NCBI GenBank assembly: GCA_963726105.1
Contig: CAVSBJ010000004.1
Location: 310,001 to 374,000 of the forward strand
Length of the DNA stretch: 64,000 bases
Direction: 5' to 3'
From: Roseiarcus sp963726105
Lineage (GTDB): Bacteria > Pseudomonadota > Alphaproteobacteria > Rhizobiales > Beijerinckiaceae
Shown: one piece after another, positions 48,221 to 56,918 of the stretch
Layout of the letters: each line of letters opens with the position of its first letter
How positions within the stretch are numbered: position 1 is the stretch's first letter
Translations under genes and position numbers: made by a program
The notes under the pieces: model-generated
Told to the model about the DNA's origin: nothing
The model's database searches: none
Seen by the model: the letters and a program-made list of their open reading frames with translations, nothing else

Positions 48221-48278
48221 GAGCCTAGCTAAGAACGGGTTAAGGGCTCGGCTGTATGTACCACGGCCGGTGTTTCAA

Positions 48279-49079
48279 TTACTGGGCGGGATCTATTCCG
48301 GTTTCGACTTGCCGGGCCGTCTTCCGCCTGGGCTGTCTAATCCGAATGCGGCCTTTCTCGACGTCCCACCTTAGATCGGCTTGGACACTGGACGACGAGC
48401 GTGAGCACAACTTCGCCCGCGCCCGCTTCCGCTTAAGCTGGTCGACAGTCATTCCATGTCGGTAGCAAGACGTCTTCTCGTTGGTCTCTGGGCTTCGCGG
48501 GGAGGTCAGCTTGACAATCTCGATTATCGCATTGTCCGGGTATCCACGCTTACCACGTCGCGCGACTTCCCACTCGCGCGACGGCCGTCCGTTTGCCTTA
48601 AAGGGAAGATGAGCGTGCGGAACAACACACGGCCCCGTCTTAAGCGGGAACCTATCGCGGCGGCCCAAGAGTGCATGGGCCGACCTGCCCCGGCTTCGGT
48701 TAAGTAGTAGCCCATTCTTATCTCGCCCCATGCGGCCAAAGGCTTTTATCAACGATTTTTCAATTTCACACGCGACAGCCTCGGTAATATTGTCGGCAGC
48801 ATAGGCTAACCACATGTCACCTTTGTGAGCAATAAAGTAGTCGTCAAGTTCCTGACGGCCCGAAGTTGTCCAATGAGTAAATTCGCGCGCAGGGAAAACG
48901 TATCTATTTCCGCTAATACCCACGTAGCGTGGAGTTTGGCCGTCGGACCAACAGTAGACGCGGTGGTCAGTGCCGCCACGGTCAAAATAGACACGGCGCG
49001 GAATCTTTGCCACCAAGCGGCGGAGGCGGCGCAGAACCCGCTGGTGGGTTGGGGTGCGAGACGGTGCAGGGGCGATCAT
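48279..49079 (-). CDS. GIY-YIG-like nuclease domain protein
   Basis: The 266-residue product has, near residues 30-130, HRVYCWSDGQTPRYVGIS (the GIY-YIG strand pair as VYC...YVG), REFTHWTTSGRQELDDYF, AVACEIEKSLIKAFG (the catalytic Glu position) and LLLNRSRG (closing Asn). This order fits the GIY-YIG fold. The C-terminal part is basic (LKRKRARAKLCSRSSSSV) and may bind DNA. The start could be the ATG at 49079 or a TTG at 49115. It lies directly downstream of a DNA-methyltransferase remnant in an AT-richer patch. It could be a restriction-type or selfish nuclease; this is inference. Confidence 0.6.
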   Translation of the reverse strand: MIAPAPSRTPTHQRVLRRLRRLVAKIPRRVYFDRGGTDHRVYCWSDGQTPRYVGISGNRYVFPAREFTHWTTSGRQELDDYFIAHKGDMWLAYAADNITEAVACEIEKSLIKAFGRMGRDKNGLLLNRSRGRSAHALLGRRDRFPLKTGPCVVPHAHLPFKANGRPSREWEVARRGKRGYPDNAIIEIVKLTSPRSPETNEKTSCYRHGMTVDQLKRKRARAKLCSRSSSSVQADLRWDVEKGRIRIRQPRRKTARQVETGIDPAQ

Positions 49080-49082
49080 CGC

Positions 49083-49325
49083 CCTAGGCGGCTCCAGTCG
49101 GGGCGCAGCACTCAATCAGAATTCCCGCATATTCCGGTTAAAGTCGGCCGTGCGAAGGTGCTCGGCGAACAGGTTGCCGTCAAGGTAGCGGAAGGCGGCG
49201 AGCTGCAAACACGGGTGAAGACGCGTCCAAAATGATTCTGTTTTCTCAGTCCTCCGACGATTCATCGGCCCATTCGTGTGAGAATTGAGGGAGCGATTTT
49301 TGATCGCATTCCACGAAAGAGGCAT
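49083..49325 (-). pseudogene. Decayed DNA methyltransferase (type IIG-like) remnant
   Basis: The minus strand from 49325 starts MPLSWNAIKNRSL, shifts frame to FSHEWADESSED (then a stop), shifts back to EKTESFWTRL, then jumps to AFRYLDGNLFAEHLRTADFN (only 40 codons later), ending with ILIECCA in a further frame. I recognise these as the N-terminal MPLxWNEIxxRAxxFSxEWxxxSxExAExxSFW and internal FPYVNGxLFAE...ADF...LLECCA motifs of large class I SAM-dependent DNA methyltransferases. So this is an internally deleted, multiply frameshifted remnant. The recognition is from memory of the family, without a search. Confidence 0.65.
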
Positions 49326-49731
49326 TTGCCCGAATCCACCTGTATTCCCCGTCGGTCATGTGGCATTCTACATGCTTACCTGTCCAAAGAAAATGCAGAC
49401 GACAATGTGCGTTGCGACAATGTGTGTCGATAGTGTTTCGACAATTTGTTGCAGAAAATCAGAAATAAAGCTAAGCTTGCCCTATGAGCAATTCGGCGCT
49501 TCCGCGCGCCAAGACCCAAGGATCGCGTCCCGACCGTCCTAATCCAAGGGGAAAAGGGTGAGGAAATATTTTTCAGGGAAAATCCCGTGTAACTTATTGA
49601 TAAGTCTCGTTTTGAACGAGATAATCCAAGGAATCCAAGGAAATCCAACACCTGAAAACGGGGGCTTTCGACCCGAAACCGCACGGCGCCAAGACAATCC
49701 AAACCGGCCCGATCCAATGGCGAGGCGCGCC
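49326..49731. other. AT-richer intergenic patch with short repeats
   Basis: This patch is less GC-rich than the surroundings. It has CGACAATGTG-type repeats (49400-49440) and tandem-like TCCAAGGAATCCAAGGAAA (near 49626). No complete gene is seen. A 25-codon plus-strand frame at 49484 has no ribosome site. It may be the decayed flank of an accessory element. Confidence 0.35.
49415..49429. repeat. Inverted repeat upstream of methyltransferase remnant
   Basis: CGACA-ATGTG-TGTCG is a perfect five-pair dyad. On the minus strand TTGTCG occurs three times within about 45 bases. It is a candidate operator of the lost methyltransferase gene. Confidence 0.35.
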
Positions 49732-52035
49732 TCAAGCCGCCTCGACATGGAAGTCGCGCCTGAGAAGCGCCGCCACGTCCTTTTCCGGGACGGGCCGGCT
49801 GAACAGATAGCCCTGAGCCTCGGAGATCGTGCCCAGCGCCTCAATCATTCTGAGTTGCTTGGCCGTCTCGACGCCTTCGATCAGCACGCTCATGCCGAGC
49901 CTGCGGCTCATGGACGAAACGCCCTCCACCAGCACGGACGCGCGTTCCTGCAGGCCAAGCCCCATGGTGAAGGAGCGGTCGATCTTGATGCGGTCGAGCG
50001 GGAAGCTGAGAAGATAGCTCAAGCTCGAATAGCCGGTGCCGAAATCGTCGAGCGAAACGCGCATGCCCTGAGCGCGCAAGGACTGGAGCGTGCGGCGTGT
50101 GTCGCCCCGATCTTCGAGCAGGGTCGATTCGGTGATTTCCAGGTCGAGGCGCTCCGGCGCGAGTTGAGCATGCGCGAGGGCGGCAAGAATCGTGCTTTCG
50201 AGGTTGCCGCTGCGGAACTGCGTGGAGGACAGGTTCACCGACACGCAGACGTCATCCGGCCAACCCGCGCAGGCCTTGCAGGCGCGCCGCAGCATTGCCG
50301 CACCCATTTCCTCCATCAGCCCGATCTCCTCGACGATCGGGATGAATTCCGCCGGCGACACGGGCCCAAGCAAAGTGCTGCGCCAGCGCGCCAGCGCTTC
50401 GAAGCCGACGATCTGTCTCGTCGCGACGGAGACGATGGGCTGGAAATAGACTTCGATCTGGTCGGTGGCGACGGCGGCGCGCAACTCGAGCTCGATCAGA
50501 CGACGGATTTGGATCTTGGCGTCCATCTCCTGCTCGAACGCCCGCCAGGACCGGCGCCCGTCGGCTTTCGCCGCATAGAGCGCGATATCCGCTTTGGAAA
50601 GCAGGGCGTCGGGGCTTAAGCCATCCTCCGGCGCCGAGGCGCTGCCGATGCTCGCGCCGACGATGACCTCGCTCCCGTCGATGACCACGGCGCGATTGAT
50701 CTCGTCGATGATGAGCTTGGCGAGGGCCTCGGTCTCGAGCTGGGCGGGCTCGTGATGGTGAAGGATGACAAATTCGTCGCCGCCCCAGCGCGCGACCAGG
50801 TCACGCGGGCCAATGATGGCGCGCAGCCGGCTCGCAATCTCGACCAGAAGCTTGTCACCGGTCCGGTGGCCGAGACTGTCGTTGACCTGCTTGAAGTCGT
50901 CGAGGTCGAGAAACATCACGGTCAGGCCGGAGCCTGGGGCGCCGTCGCGACGAAGGGCCAGGCCAAGCTCTTCCTCGAAACACCGGCGATTGGGCAAGTC
51001 GGTCACGGAGTTGAATCGCGCCATTCGATTGATTTCGAGCTGGGCGTTGCGGCGCTCGGTGACGTCCTGAACGACCAGAACGGTGCCCTCGCTTGTCATG
51101 CGGTGGACGGTGATCTCAAACGCGCGATTATCGAGCGTTTCGAGCGGGATGACGAAATCGACCCCGCTGCGGTCGTTGGCGAGAATCGAGGCGAGACGCG
51201 CGAATTGCAGCTCCGCGAGGATTCCGGCGCCGACCAGTTTCGCCAGGACCGATTTCACATGCGCGCCAACGGGAGCGTCGTCAGGGCGGAGGCCGAACAT
51301 CTTGAGGGCCTGGTCGTTCGTCAGAACGAGGCGGCCATCCGGAGTCAACATGCAAAGACCGTGCGACATGTTGTTGAGAGCCATGTCGAGACGCGCCGCC
51401 AGCATGGCGGTCTGGCGCTGTGCGGTCACGACCCCGAAGAAATTCGCTCGCAGGCGGGTCGAATAGCCCTTCATGAAGGAAATGAGCGGCACAAATCCGA
51501 CGATGATGGTGACGGGATACCATCCGCCTGCGATCAGCATCGCCGCGCTTAGAGGAACAAAGGCCGCGACGAGCTGCTGATTGACGCCGCGGTAGATCGC
51601 GTAGCTGCGAGTCAGCATCCCGAACGCATAGGCGATGGTCATCGTCGCGCTCAGGAACTGGGTAAAGGAATCGTTGGTCACCCAATAAGAAAGCAGGGTC
51701 CAGAGCGACATCGCCGCCAGACTGGCGCAAGCGCCGGCGGCGAAGGTTACCTCGCGTCTGCGGGCGATCTTGACCGTGGGGCTGGGTAGATGTGTCGCAT
51801 GCTGGTGCAAGCAAAAGAGTCGGACGGCGGCGATGGCGGGCTGGGCAGCCGACGCTCCAAGCAAGATCATGCTCTTGGCGGCGATCGCGGCGACGATTTC
51901 CATCGAGGTCGCGGCGAGCGCCGCGGCGAAAACCGGAGCGGCGTCAACCAAAAGGCCGTCCACGAACCCGATATAGAGTTCGTCAGGCAGTTGGTCGCTT
52001 GGTGCGGGTTGATCGCTGCGGAGGGCGTCCGCCAT
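49732..52035 (-). CDS. Membrane GGDEF-EAL protein (cyclic-di-GMP enzyme)
   Basis: A 767-residue protein with an N-terminal membrane region (about residues 30-195, perhaps six segments), a PAS-like domain (about 210-330), a GGDEF domain with RWGGDEF (418-422) and an EAL domain beginning at about 515 with EAL at 546-548 (FEALARW). Both active-site signatures are intact, including DDFGTGYSSLSYLL and KIDRSF of the EAL domain. So it could make and degrade c-di-GMP; which activity dominates is unknown. It is divergent from the FeeM-like synthase gene with 289 bases between starts. Confidence 0.92.
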   Translation of the reverse strand: MADALRSDQPAPSDQLPDELYIGFVDGLLVDAAPVFAAALAATSMEIVAAIAAKSMILLGASAAQPAIAAVRLFCLHQHATHLPSPTVKIARRREVTFAAGACASLAAMSLWTLLSYWVTNDSFTQFLSATMTIAYAFGMLTRSYAIYRGVNQQLVAAFVPLSAAMLIAGGWYPVTIIVGFVPLISFMKGYSTRLRANFFGVVTAQRQTAMLAARLDMALNNMSHGLCMLTPDGRLVLTNDQALKMFGLRPDDAPVGAHVKSVLAKLVGAGILAELQFARLASILANDRSGVDFVIPLETLDNRAFEITVHRMTSEGTVLVVQDVTERRNAQLEINRMARFNSVTDLPNRRCFEEELGLALRRDGAPGSGLTVMFLDLDDFKQVNDSLGHRTGDKLLVEIASRLRAIIGPRDLVARWGGDEFVILHHHEPAQLETEALAKLIIDEINRAVVIDGSEVIVGASIGSASAPEDGLSPDALLSKADIALYAAKADGRRSWRAFEQEMDAKIQIRRLIELELRAAVATDQIEVYFQPIVSVATRQIVGFEALARWRSTLLGPVSPAEFIPIVEEIGLMEEMGAAMLRRACKACAGWPDDVCVSVNLSSTQFRSGNLESTILAALAHAQLAPERLDLEITESTLLEDRGDTRRTLQSLRAQGMRVSLDDFGTGYSSLSYLLSFPLDRIKIDRSFTMGLGLQERASVLVEGVSSMSRRLGMSVLIEGVETAKQLRMIEALGTISEAQGYLFSRPVPEKDVAALLRRDFHVEAA

Positions 52036-52324
52036 GCAGGGGTGCCGGAATTGGTAAACCGGACGTCAGTATCGGCTTCGAGAATTAAAAAGTCCCTTAA
52101 ACCAGACGTAAGAATAGCCATTCGAAAGGCTGAAGAAAAAGCGTCGATTTCGCGGCTTGCGGACGTCGATCGATTTCTTTGCTCTCGATGCGCCGATGGG
52201 GCTGCCGGGGCGCTGTCGCGCCTTTCGGCGGCCCGCCTCCGCCGGACAAATTAACCGCAGCGTTCGTAAATTGGACGCGGATGATTTACTTTGGTTCACG
52301 TTTTGTTAACCTGCGGGGGCGGCG

Positions 52325-53074
52325 ATGACGAACGGGGGTTCGATGAATCCGGCAACCGACGGCGTTCCGACATCGTTTTCGGATCGCGTCCTGCGATTTC
52401 TAGAGCGGGTTGAACATCGGATCGCGACGACGGATTGCGAGCGAGAGGCGGCGTTTCAGCTGCGACACGACGCATACGTCCGGAATGACCTGATGGGACC
52501 CCGGGCCGATCGAAGACTGTTCGACCAGCACTATGACGTCGCCGACAAGGCGTGGATCACGCTGACCTTCCTCGACGGCGAACTGGCCGCCACGACCAGG
52601 CTCAATCTCGGGATCGGCGAAAATTCGCTTCTTCCCAGCATGGCCGTCTATCCCGACGTAGTCGGGCCTAAGCTGAGAGCGGGGTTTTCTATCCTCGAAA
52701 CGACCCGGCTCGCGGCGGATATTCGAATTTCAGGATCGAATCCGGAACTCGCCTATATTGCAATGCGACCGGGTTTCATGGCCGCGGCGCACTTCGAGAT
52801 TGATTTCGCTGTCGCCTCGCCGCGGCTCGAACACATGGCGTTTTACCGGCGCGTGCTCCTGTTTTCGCAATGGTGCGAGCCGCGACCGTATCCAGGCCTA
52901 ACCGCCGAATTCGGCTGTATGGGCGCTGATTTTCACGAGTCCCGAGAGCGGATCGAGGCGCGTTTCGCCTTTTTCAAGTCCGATCCCGCGGAAAGAGAGA
53001 GGCTCTTTGGGCCTAGCAGACGGTTTGATCGCCCGGGGAGCGGCCTAGGCGCTCATCTCGTAAACTCCGCCTAG
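52325..53074 (+). CDS. N-acyl amino acid synthase, FeeM-like
   Basis: A 249-residue GNAT-like acyltransferase. FeeM-type enzymes, distant relatives of LuxI autoinducer synthases, use acyl-ACP to make N-acyl amino acids. Support: EREAAFQLRHDAYVRNDLMG, LFDQHYDVADKAWITLTFLD, AATTRLNLGIGE, AGFSILETTRLAADIR and HMAFYRRVLLFSQWCEPRPY, matching the family order R-H-A-Y / D-x-Y-D / T-x-R-L / E-x-x-R. The start is 52325, after GGGGG; 52343 (MNPATDG) is an alternative with its own GGGGG. No LuxR regulator is nearby. The products could be signalling or surfactant lipids. Confidence 0.75.
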   Translation: MTNGGSMNPATDGVPTSFSDRVLRFLERVEHRIATTDCEREAAFQLRHDAYVRNDLMGPRADRRLFDQHYDVADKAWITLTFLDGELAATTRLNLGIGENSLLPSMAVYPDVVGPKLRAGFSILETTRLAADIRISGSNPELAYIAMRPGFMAAAHFEIDFAVASPRLEHMAFYRRVLLFSQWCEPRPYPGLTAEFGCMGADFHESRERIEARFAFFKSDPAERERLFGPSRRFDRPGSGLGAHLVNSA

Positions 53075-53373
53075 GAAGCGAGCTTCGCCGCCGAAAGAGG
53101 TTTGCGGCGGGGACTCGGCACGAAATGCTGGGCGCAGGCGTCGAGCGCGGTCTCGCTCGGACGCAGCCTCCGCGCGCCACACCAGTCAAGGAAATCGTCG
53201 AGTGCGATTGTTTCCAAACTCGCTTCTGCGCCGCCCATCGAGAGGCCCATGAAATGGCCGTAGCGGCTATCGAGCCAGTCGTCATAGTCGCAAAAATTCG
53301 ACAATTCTGAAATGTAATCCCGCGCGCGGTCAAAATCAGCCGCGGATACAACCCCAACGAGAATCTTGTTCAT
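53071..53373 (-). CDS. Hypothetical 100-residue protein convergent with the FeeM-like gene
   Basis: The product starts MNKILVGVVSAADFDRARDY and has an acidic middle (NFCDYDDWLDSRYGHFMGLS) and LETIALDDFLDWCGARRLRP. It is soluble with no signal peptide. A slightly longer frame to 53436 exists, but the ATG at 53373 is where the protein-like sequence begins. The stop overlaps the FeeM-like stop by four bases on the opposite strand. I recognise no family; three cysteines are present. Confidence 0.6.
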   Translation of the reverse strand: MNKILVGVVSAADFDRARDYISELSNFCDYDDWLDSRYGHFMGLSMGGAEASLETIALDDFLDWCGARRLRPSETALDACAQHFVPSPRRKPLSAAKLAS

Positions 53374-53793
53374 AGTACAGCCGCCAGTGTTCTGGGGTCT
53401 CATTGACGCTACGCGTCCTGGTTCGTACACTACCAATAATTCGTAAGCGGGGAGTAAAAGCTTTAACTTAAAAAGCGCTGAGGAGATGGTGAAATCTGGC
53501 CTTCTTCCGTTTCGACAGCCATCCTTATCGCGCCGGTTAGTCTAACCAGCCACCTGTCACCAACTAGCGACGGCGCAACACCCACTAAAGTAATCTTACG
53601 TAAATATGTCAACATTAAATCAAAGGCGGGGTGCTTTGCTCAGGCACGCAACCGGAAGGGCGTCGCCCGCGCGGGCCCGTGTGACAACGAAAGCCAGTCG
53701 CGGCTAAGGATGAAAGCTCAAGGATCGTCGGATCCGAAGATCAACGCCCGTCCGTCGAAAATCGCGGCCGCCGTCGAACCCGGCGCCATACCC
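53374..53793. other. Intergenic region with inverted repeat
   Basis: AT-richer stretch of 420 bases, no coding frame seen except low-value shadows. GGTTA-GTC-TAACC at 53535-53547 is a perfect five-pair dyad with an unknown binder. The promoter of the 53373 gene should lie on its left side. Confidence 0.4.
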
Positions 53794-54258
53794 TCAAACG
53801 CGTTCCGTCGCCGGCGGCTTGTCCAAAAATGGGGCCATGCCTTCTCGGGCCAGCTTGTCCGCGCGGACGTTCAATTCGTCATCGGCGTGGCCCTTGACCC
53901 ATCGCCACGCAATCGTGTGCCGCTCGGTAGTCGCGGCAAGGGCGCGCCAGAGGTCTTCGTTCTTGACGGGTTTTTTGGCCGCAGTACGCCAGCCGTTGGT
54001 CTTCCAGCTATGGATCCAGCCCGTGACTCCTCCACGCAGATATTGGGAATCCGTGTGCAGAATGACCTCGCATGAGCGTTTCAAGGAGCTGAGGGCTTCG
54101 ATCGCCGCGGTGAGCTCCATGCGGTTGTTGGTGGTGAGCGCTTCGCCGCCCTTCAGCTCCTTTTCGTGGTCACCGTAGCGCAGAACGGCGCCCCAGCCGC
54201 CCGGGCCGGGATTGCCCGAACAGGCGCCGTCGGTCCAGATCGAGACGCCTCGGCTCAC
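53794..54258 (-). CDS. rnhA: Ribonuclease HI
   Basis: RNase HI cuts the RNA of RNA-DNA hybrids. The 154-residue product has SIWTDGACSGNPGPGGWGAV (catalytic Asp), NNRMELTAAIEALSSLK (Glu), ILHTDSQYLRGGV (Asp) and KGHADDELNVRADKLAREGM (Asp). The length is normal. It overlaps the thrB stop by four bases, a conserved pairing in alphaproteobacteria, so both are on one transcript. Confidence 0.96.
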   Translation of the reverse strand: MSRGVSIWTDGACSGNPGPGGWGAVLRYGDHEKELKGGEALTTNNRMELTAAIEALSSLKRSCEVILHTDSQYLRGGVTGWIHSWKTNGWRTAAKKPVKNEDLWRALAATTERHTIAWRWVKGHADDELNVRADKLAREGMAPFLDKPPATERV

Positions 54259-55220
54259 CGCATCAAACCGTAGTCGACGGCCGACCTTACGCGCTGGTGG
54301 AAGCGCAATTTGTCTCGGTATTCGAGCGGATTCTTCGGCGCGACCTTTGCGCCAGGCGGCACGTTGAGCCAGTCGACCAGCCGGGTCAGCATGAACCTCA
54401 GCGCCGCGCCTCGAGCCAGGAGCGGCAGCGCCTCGATCTCGGCCCCGCCGAGTGGCCGCAGCCGCTCATAGGCGGAGATCATTGCTCGCCCCTTGGAGAC
54501 GTTGAAGGCGTTGTCGGGTTCGAAACACCAGGCGCTCAGGCAGATCGCCAGATCGTATACGAGCGAGTCGTTGCAAGCGAAGTAGAAGTCGATAAGGCCG
54601 GAAAGGTTCTCGCCAAGGAAGAACACGTTGTCGTTAAACAGGTCGGCGTGGATGACGCCGGCCGGCAGGTTCGTTGGCCAGCGAGCCTGAAGAAAAGTCA
54701 GTTCGGCCGCGATCTCATCGCGCAATTGCGGCGCGACGTCGTCCGCGCGAGCCTCGGCCGAATGGAACAGGGGTTGCCAGCTTGGGAGCGACAGAGCGTT
54801 GGCTCGCTTAAGCGGGAAGTCGGCGCCGGCCAAGTGCATCCGCGCCAGCGCCGCGCCGACCTCGCCGCAATGGCGGAGGTTGGGGCGTCGAATCCATATT
54901 CCGTCAAGGAATGTGACAATGGTCGCCGGACGCCCCGCCAGTTCGCCGAGCGCTGAGCCGGCACGATTGCGGACCGGTTGAGGACAGGTGACGCCGCGTT
55001 CGGCCAGATGCTCCATCAGACCGATGAAGAACGGCAAGTCCTCGGCTTTCACCCTTTTCTCGTAGAGGGTTAGAATATGCTGGCCGCTGGCGGTGCGCAA
55101 CAGATAGTTGGAATTCTCGACCCCTTCGGCGATGCCCTTGAACGAGGTCGCTTCGCCGATGTCATAAAGCGCCAGAAAGGCGCGCAGCGCATCGTCCGAG
55201 ACTTCGGTGTAAACGGCCAT
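54255..55220 (-). CDS. thrB: Homoserine kinase ThrB (phosphotransferase-fold type)
   Basis: ThrB phosphorylates homoserine for threonine synthesis. This 321-residue form is the alphaproteobacterial type with an aminoglycoside-phosphotransferase fold. Motifs: MAVYTEVSDDALRAFLALYD, GVENSNYLLRTASGQHILTL, the catalytic GVIHADLFNDNVFFLGENLS and GLIDFYFACNDSLVYDLAIC. The ATG at 55220 has GGACGGGAC upstream; the frame to 55295 is not homologous. It is upstream of rnhA. The usual ispH neighbour is not present. Confidence 0.94.
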   Translation of the reverse strand: MAVYTEVSDDALRAFLALYDIGEATSFKGIAEGVENSNYLLRTASGQHILTLYEKRVKAEDLPFFIGLMEHLAERGVTCPQPVRNRAGSALGELAGRPATIVTFLDGIWIRRPNLRHCGEVGAALARMHLAGADFPLKRANALSLPSWQPLFHSAEARADDVAPQLRDEIAAELTFLQARWPTNLPAGVIHADLFNDNVFFLGENLSGLIDFYFACNDSLVYDLAICLSAWCFEPDNAFNVSKGRAMISAYERLRPLGGAEIEALPLLARGAALRFMLTRLVDWLNVPPGAKVAPKNPLEYRDKLRFHQRVRSAVDYGLMR

Positions 55221-55503
55221 GTCCCGTCCGTTGAAGCGCCCTAACAAATTAGAGCGATGGCGGACCCGCTTAGCGGCGTGTATAAGGCCGGTCAATCGCC
55301 GAGCTTCGCCGCCGGTCGAAGGCCCTGGTGTCGCACGACCGCGGGCAAGCGAACTCCGCGCCCGAGCGCGGCCCGAGCGGACTATGACGGTTTGAACGCC
55401 GCATGGACCCTCGATATCGGTGTCCGGAGGAAATTGTTTGGTAGTCGCGCCGCCAGGGCGTCTTGGCGGCGGCCTCGCTGGCGATTGGACGGGGGTTCAT
55501 TCG

Positions 55504-56823
55504 ATGCGCATTGTGATGGTGGGTGCAGGTTATGTTGGCCTTGTTTCGGGGGCCTGTCTGGCTGATTTTGGCCATGAGGTTGTCTGCGTCGAGGTCGACG
55601 AGAGCAAAGTTTTAGGTCTGCGAGAGGGTCGCGTTCCCATTTACGAGCCGGGCTTGAGCGAGTTGGTGCTCGCCAATCAAGCGGCGGGCCGGCTTTCGTT
55701 CACGACGAGCCTGAAAGAGGGCGGGCGCGGGGCACAGGCGGTGTTCATCGCCGTCGGCACGCCTTCGCTTGCGGAAGTCGGCTCGGCCGATATGCATTTC
55801 GTTCACGACGCGGCTCGCGCCATTAGCGAGATTATCGAAGGCTTCACGGTGGTCGTGGTTAAGTCGACGGTTCCGATCGGCGCAGGCGACGAGGTGGAGC
55901 GGATCGTCGCGAAGCACGCCCCTCAAGGATCATTCGCCGTGGTGTCGAACCCGGAGTTTCTGCGCGAAGGCGCGGCGATCGAGGACTTCAAGCGGCCCGA
56001 CCGAGTGGTCATTGGGGTGGAGGACGGACGCGCGCGTGCGGTGATGGGGGAGATCTACAGGCCCATCGAACGCAACGGCGGACGGATCGTCTATACGTCC
56101 CGTCGCAGTTCGGAGATGATCAAATACGCCGCCAACGTGTTCCTGGCGATGAAAGTGACTTTCATCAACGAAATTGCTGACCTGTGCGAGCGGCTCGGCG
56201 CCGACGTTCTTGATGTCTCCCACGGTATCGGCCTCGACGACCGTATTGGACGCAAGTTTCTGAATCCCGGGCCGGGCTTCGGCGGGTCTTGCTTCCCCAA
56301 GGATACGCTGGCGCTGACGAAGCTGGCCGCCGAGGCAAAAGCGCCGATCCGGCTTGTCGAGACTCTGGTCGACGTCAACGACAAGCGAAAAACAGCGATG
56401 GCGGCGAAAATCATCAGCGCCTGTGGCGGCTCCGTCGCCGGAAAACGCATTGCCGTCCTCGGCCTCACTTACAAGCCCAAAACTGACGACATGCGTGACG
56501 CGCCGAGCCTCGTCATCGTGCCCGAGCTGCAAGCGGCGGGTGCGCGCGTTGTCGCTTACGACCCGGAAGGCGTTCGAACCGCAAGGCCGCTGCTTCCCGG
56601 CGTCGAGTTCGCGGACAACGCCTATGCTTGTGTCAAAGGCGCGGATGCCGCGGTCATCGTGACCGAGTGGGACGAGTTCCGTGCTCTCGACCTCGCTCGG
56701 GTCAAAGGCAGTTTGACGACCCCGATCATGATCGACTTGCGCAACATTTATCCGATCGAAACGATGAAGGCGCATGGGTTTCGCTATGTTTGCGTTGGCC
56801 GGGGATTCGGCGGGGAGGGCTGA
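55504..56823 (+). CDS. UDP-glucose 6-dehydrogenase
   Basis: It oxidises UDP-glucose to UDP-glucuronate for exopolysaccharide, capsule or LPS. The 439-residue protein starts MRIVMVGAGYVGLVSGACLA (NAD-binding), then VCVEVDESKVLGLREGRVPI and the catalytic Cys in GPGFGGSCFPKDTLAL, with GLTYKPKTDDMRDAPSL in the C-terminal domain. The length is normal. The ATG at 55504 follows GGGGG. A glycosyltransferase gene follows at 95 bases, so they likely serve one polysaccharide. In rhizobia a similar gene is called rkpK/exoN-like; I leave the symbol empty. Confidence 0.95.
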   Translation: MRIVMVGAGYVGLVSGACLADFGHEVVCVEVDESKVLGLREGRVPIYEPGLSELVLANQAAGRLSFTTSLKEGGRGAQAVFIAVGTPSLAEVGSADMHFVHDAARAISEIIEGFTVVVVKSTVPIGAGDEVERIVAKHAPQGSFAVVSNPEFLREGAAIEDFKRPDRVVIGVEDGRARAVMGEIYRPIERNGGRIVYTSRRSSEMIKYAANVFLAMKVTFINEIADLCERLGADVLDVSHGIGLDDRIGRKFLNPGPGFGGSCFPKDTLALTKLAAEAKAPIRLVETLVDVNDKRKTAMAAKIISACGGSVAGKRIAVLGLTYKPKTDDMRDAPSLVIVPELQAAGARVVAYDPEGVRTARPLLPGVEFADNAYACVKGADAAVIVTEWDEFRALDLARVKGSLTTPIMIDLRNIYPIETMKAHGFRYVCVGRGFGGEG

Positions 56824-56918
56824 GGCGGGCGCGACGCCGCTCCTGCGCGCGCCGCGGCGCAGTGAACAGCGTCGCCGTCCCTAACGAAGCCGCGAATCCG
56901 GACAATCGAAGGTCTTTC

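Noticed and set aside
48825..49235. Plus-strand frame opposite the GIY-YIG-like gene
   Set aside because: No ribosome site or recognisable motif; the opposite strand has the better signal.
49558..50619. Plus-strand frame over the 3' end of the GGDEF-EAL gene
   Set aside because: Shadow of the EAL domain coding sequence.
53530..53575. Possible lux-box-like sequence near the FeeM-like gene
   Set aside because: The ACCTGTCACC text lacks a proper 20-base dyad, and there is no LuxR gene in the window.
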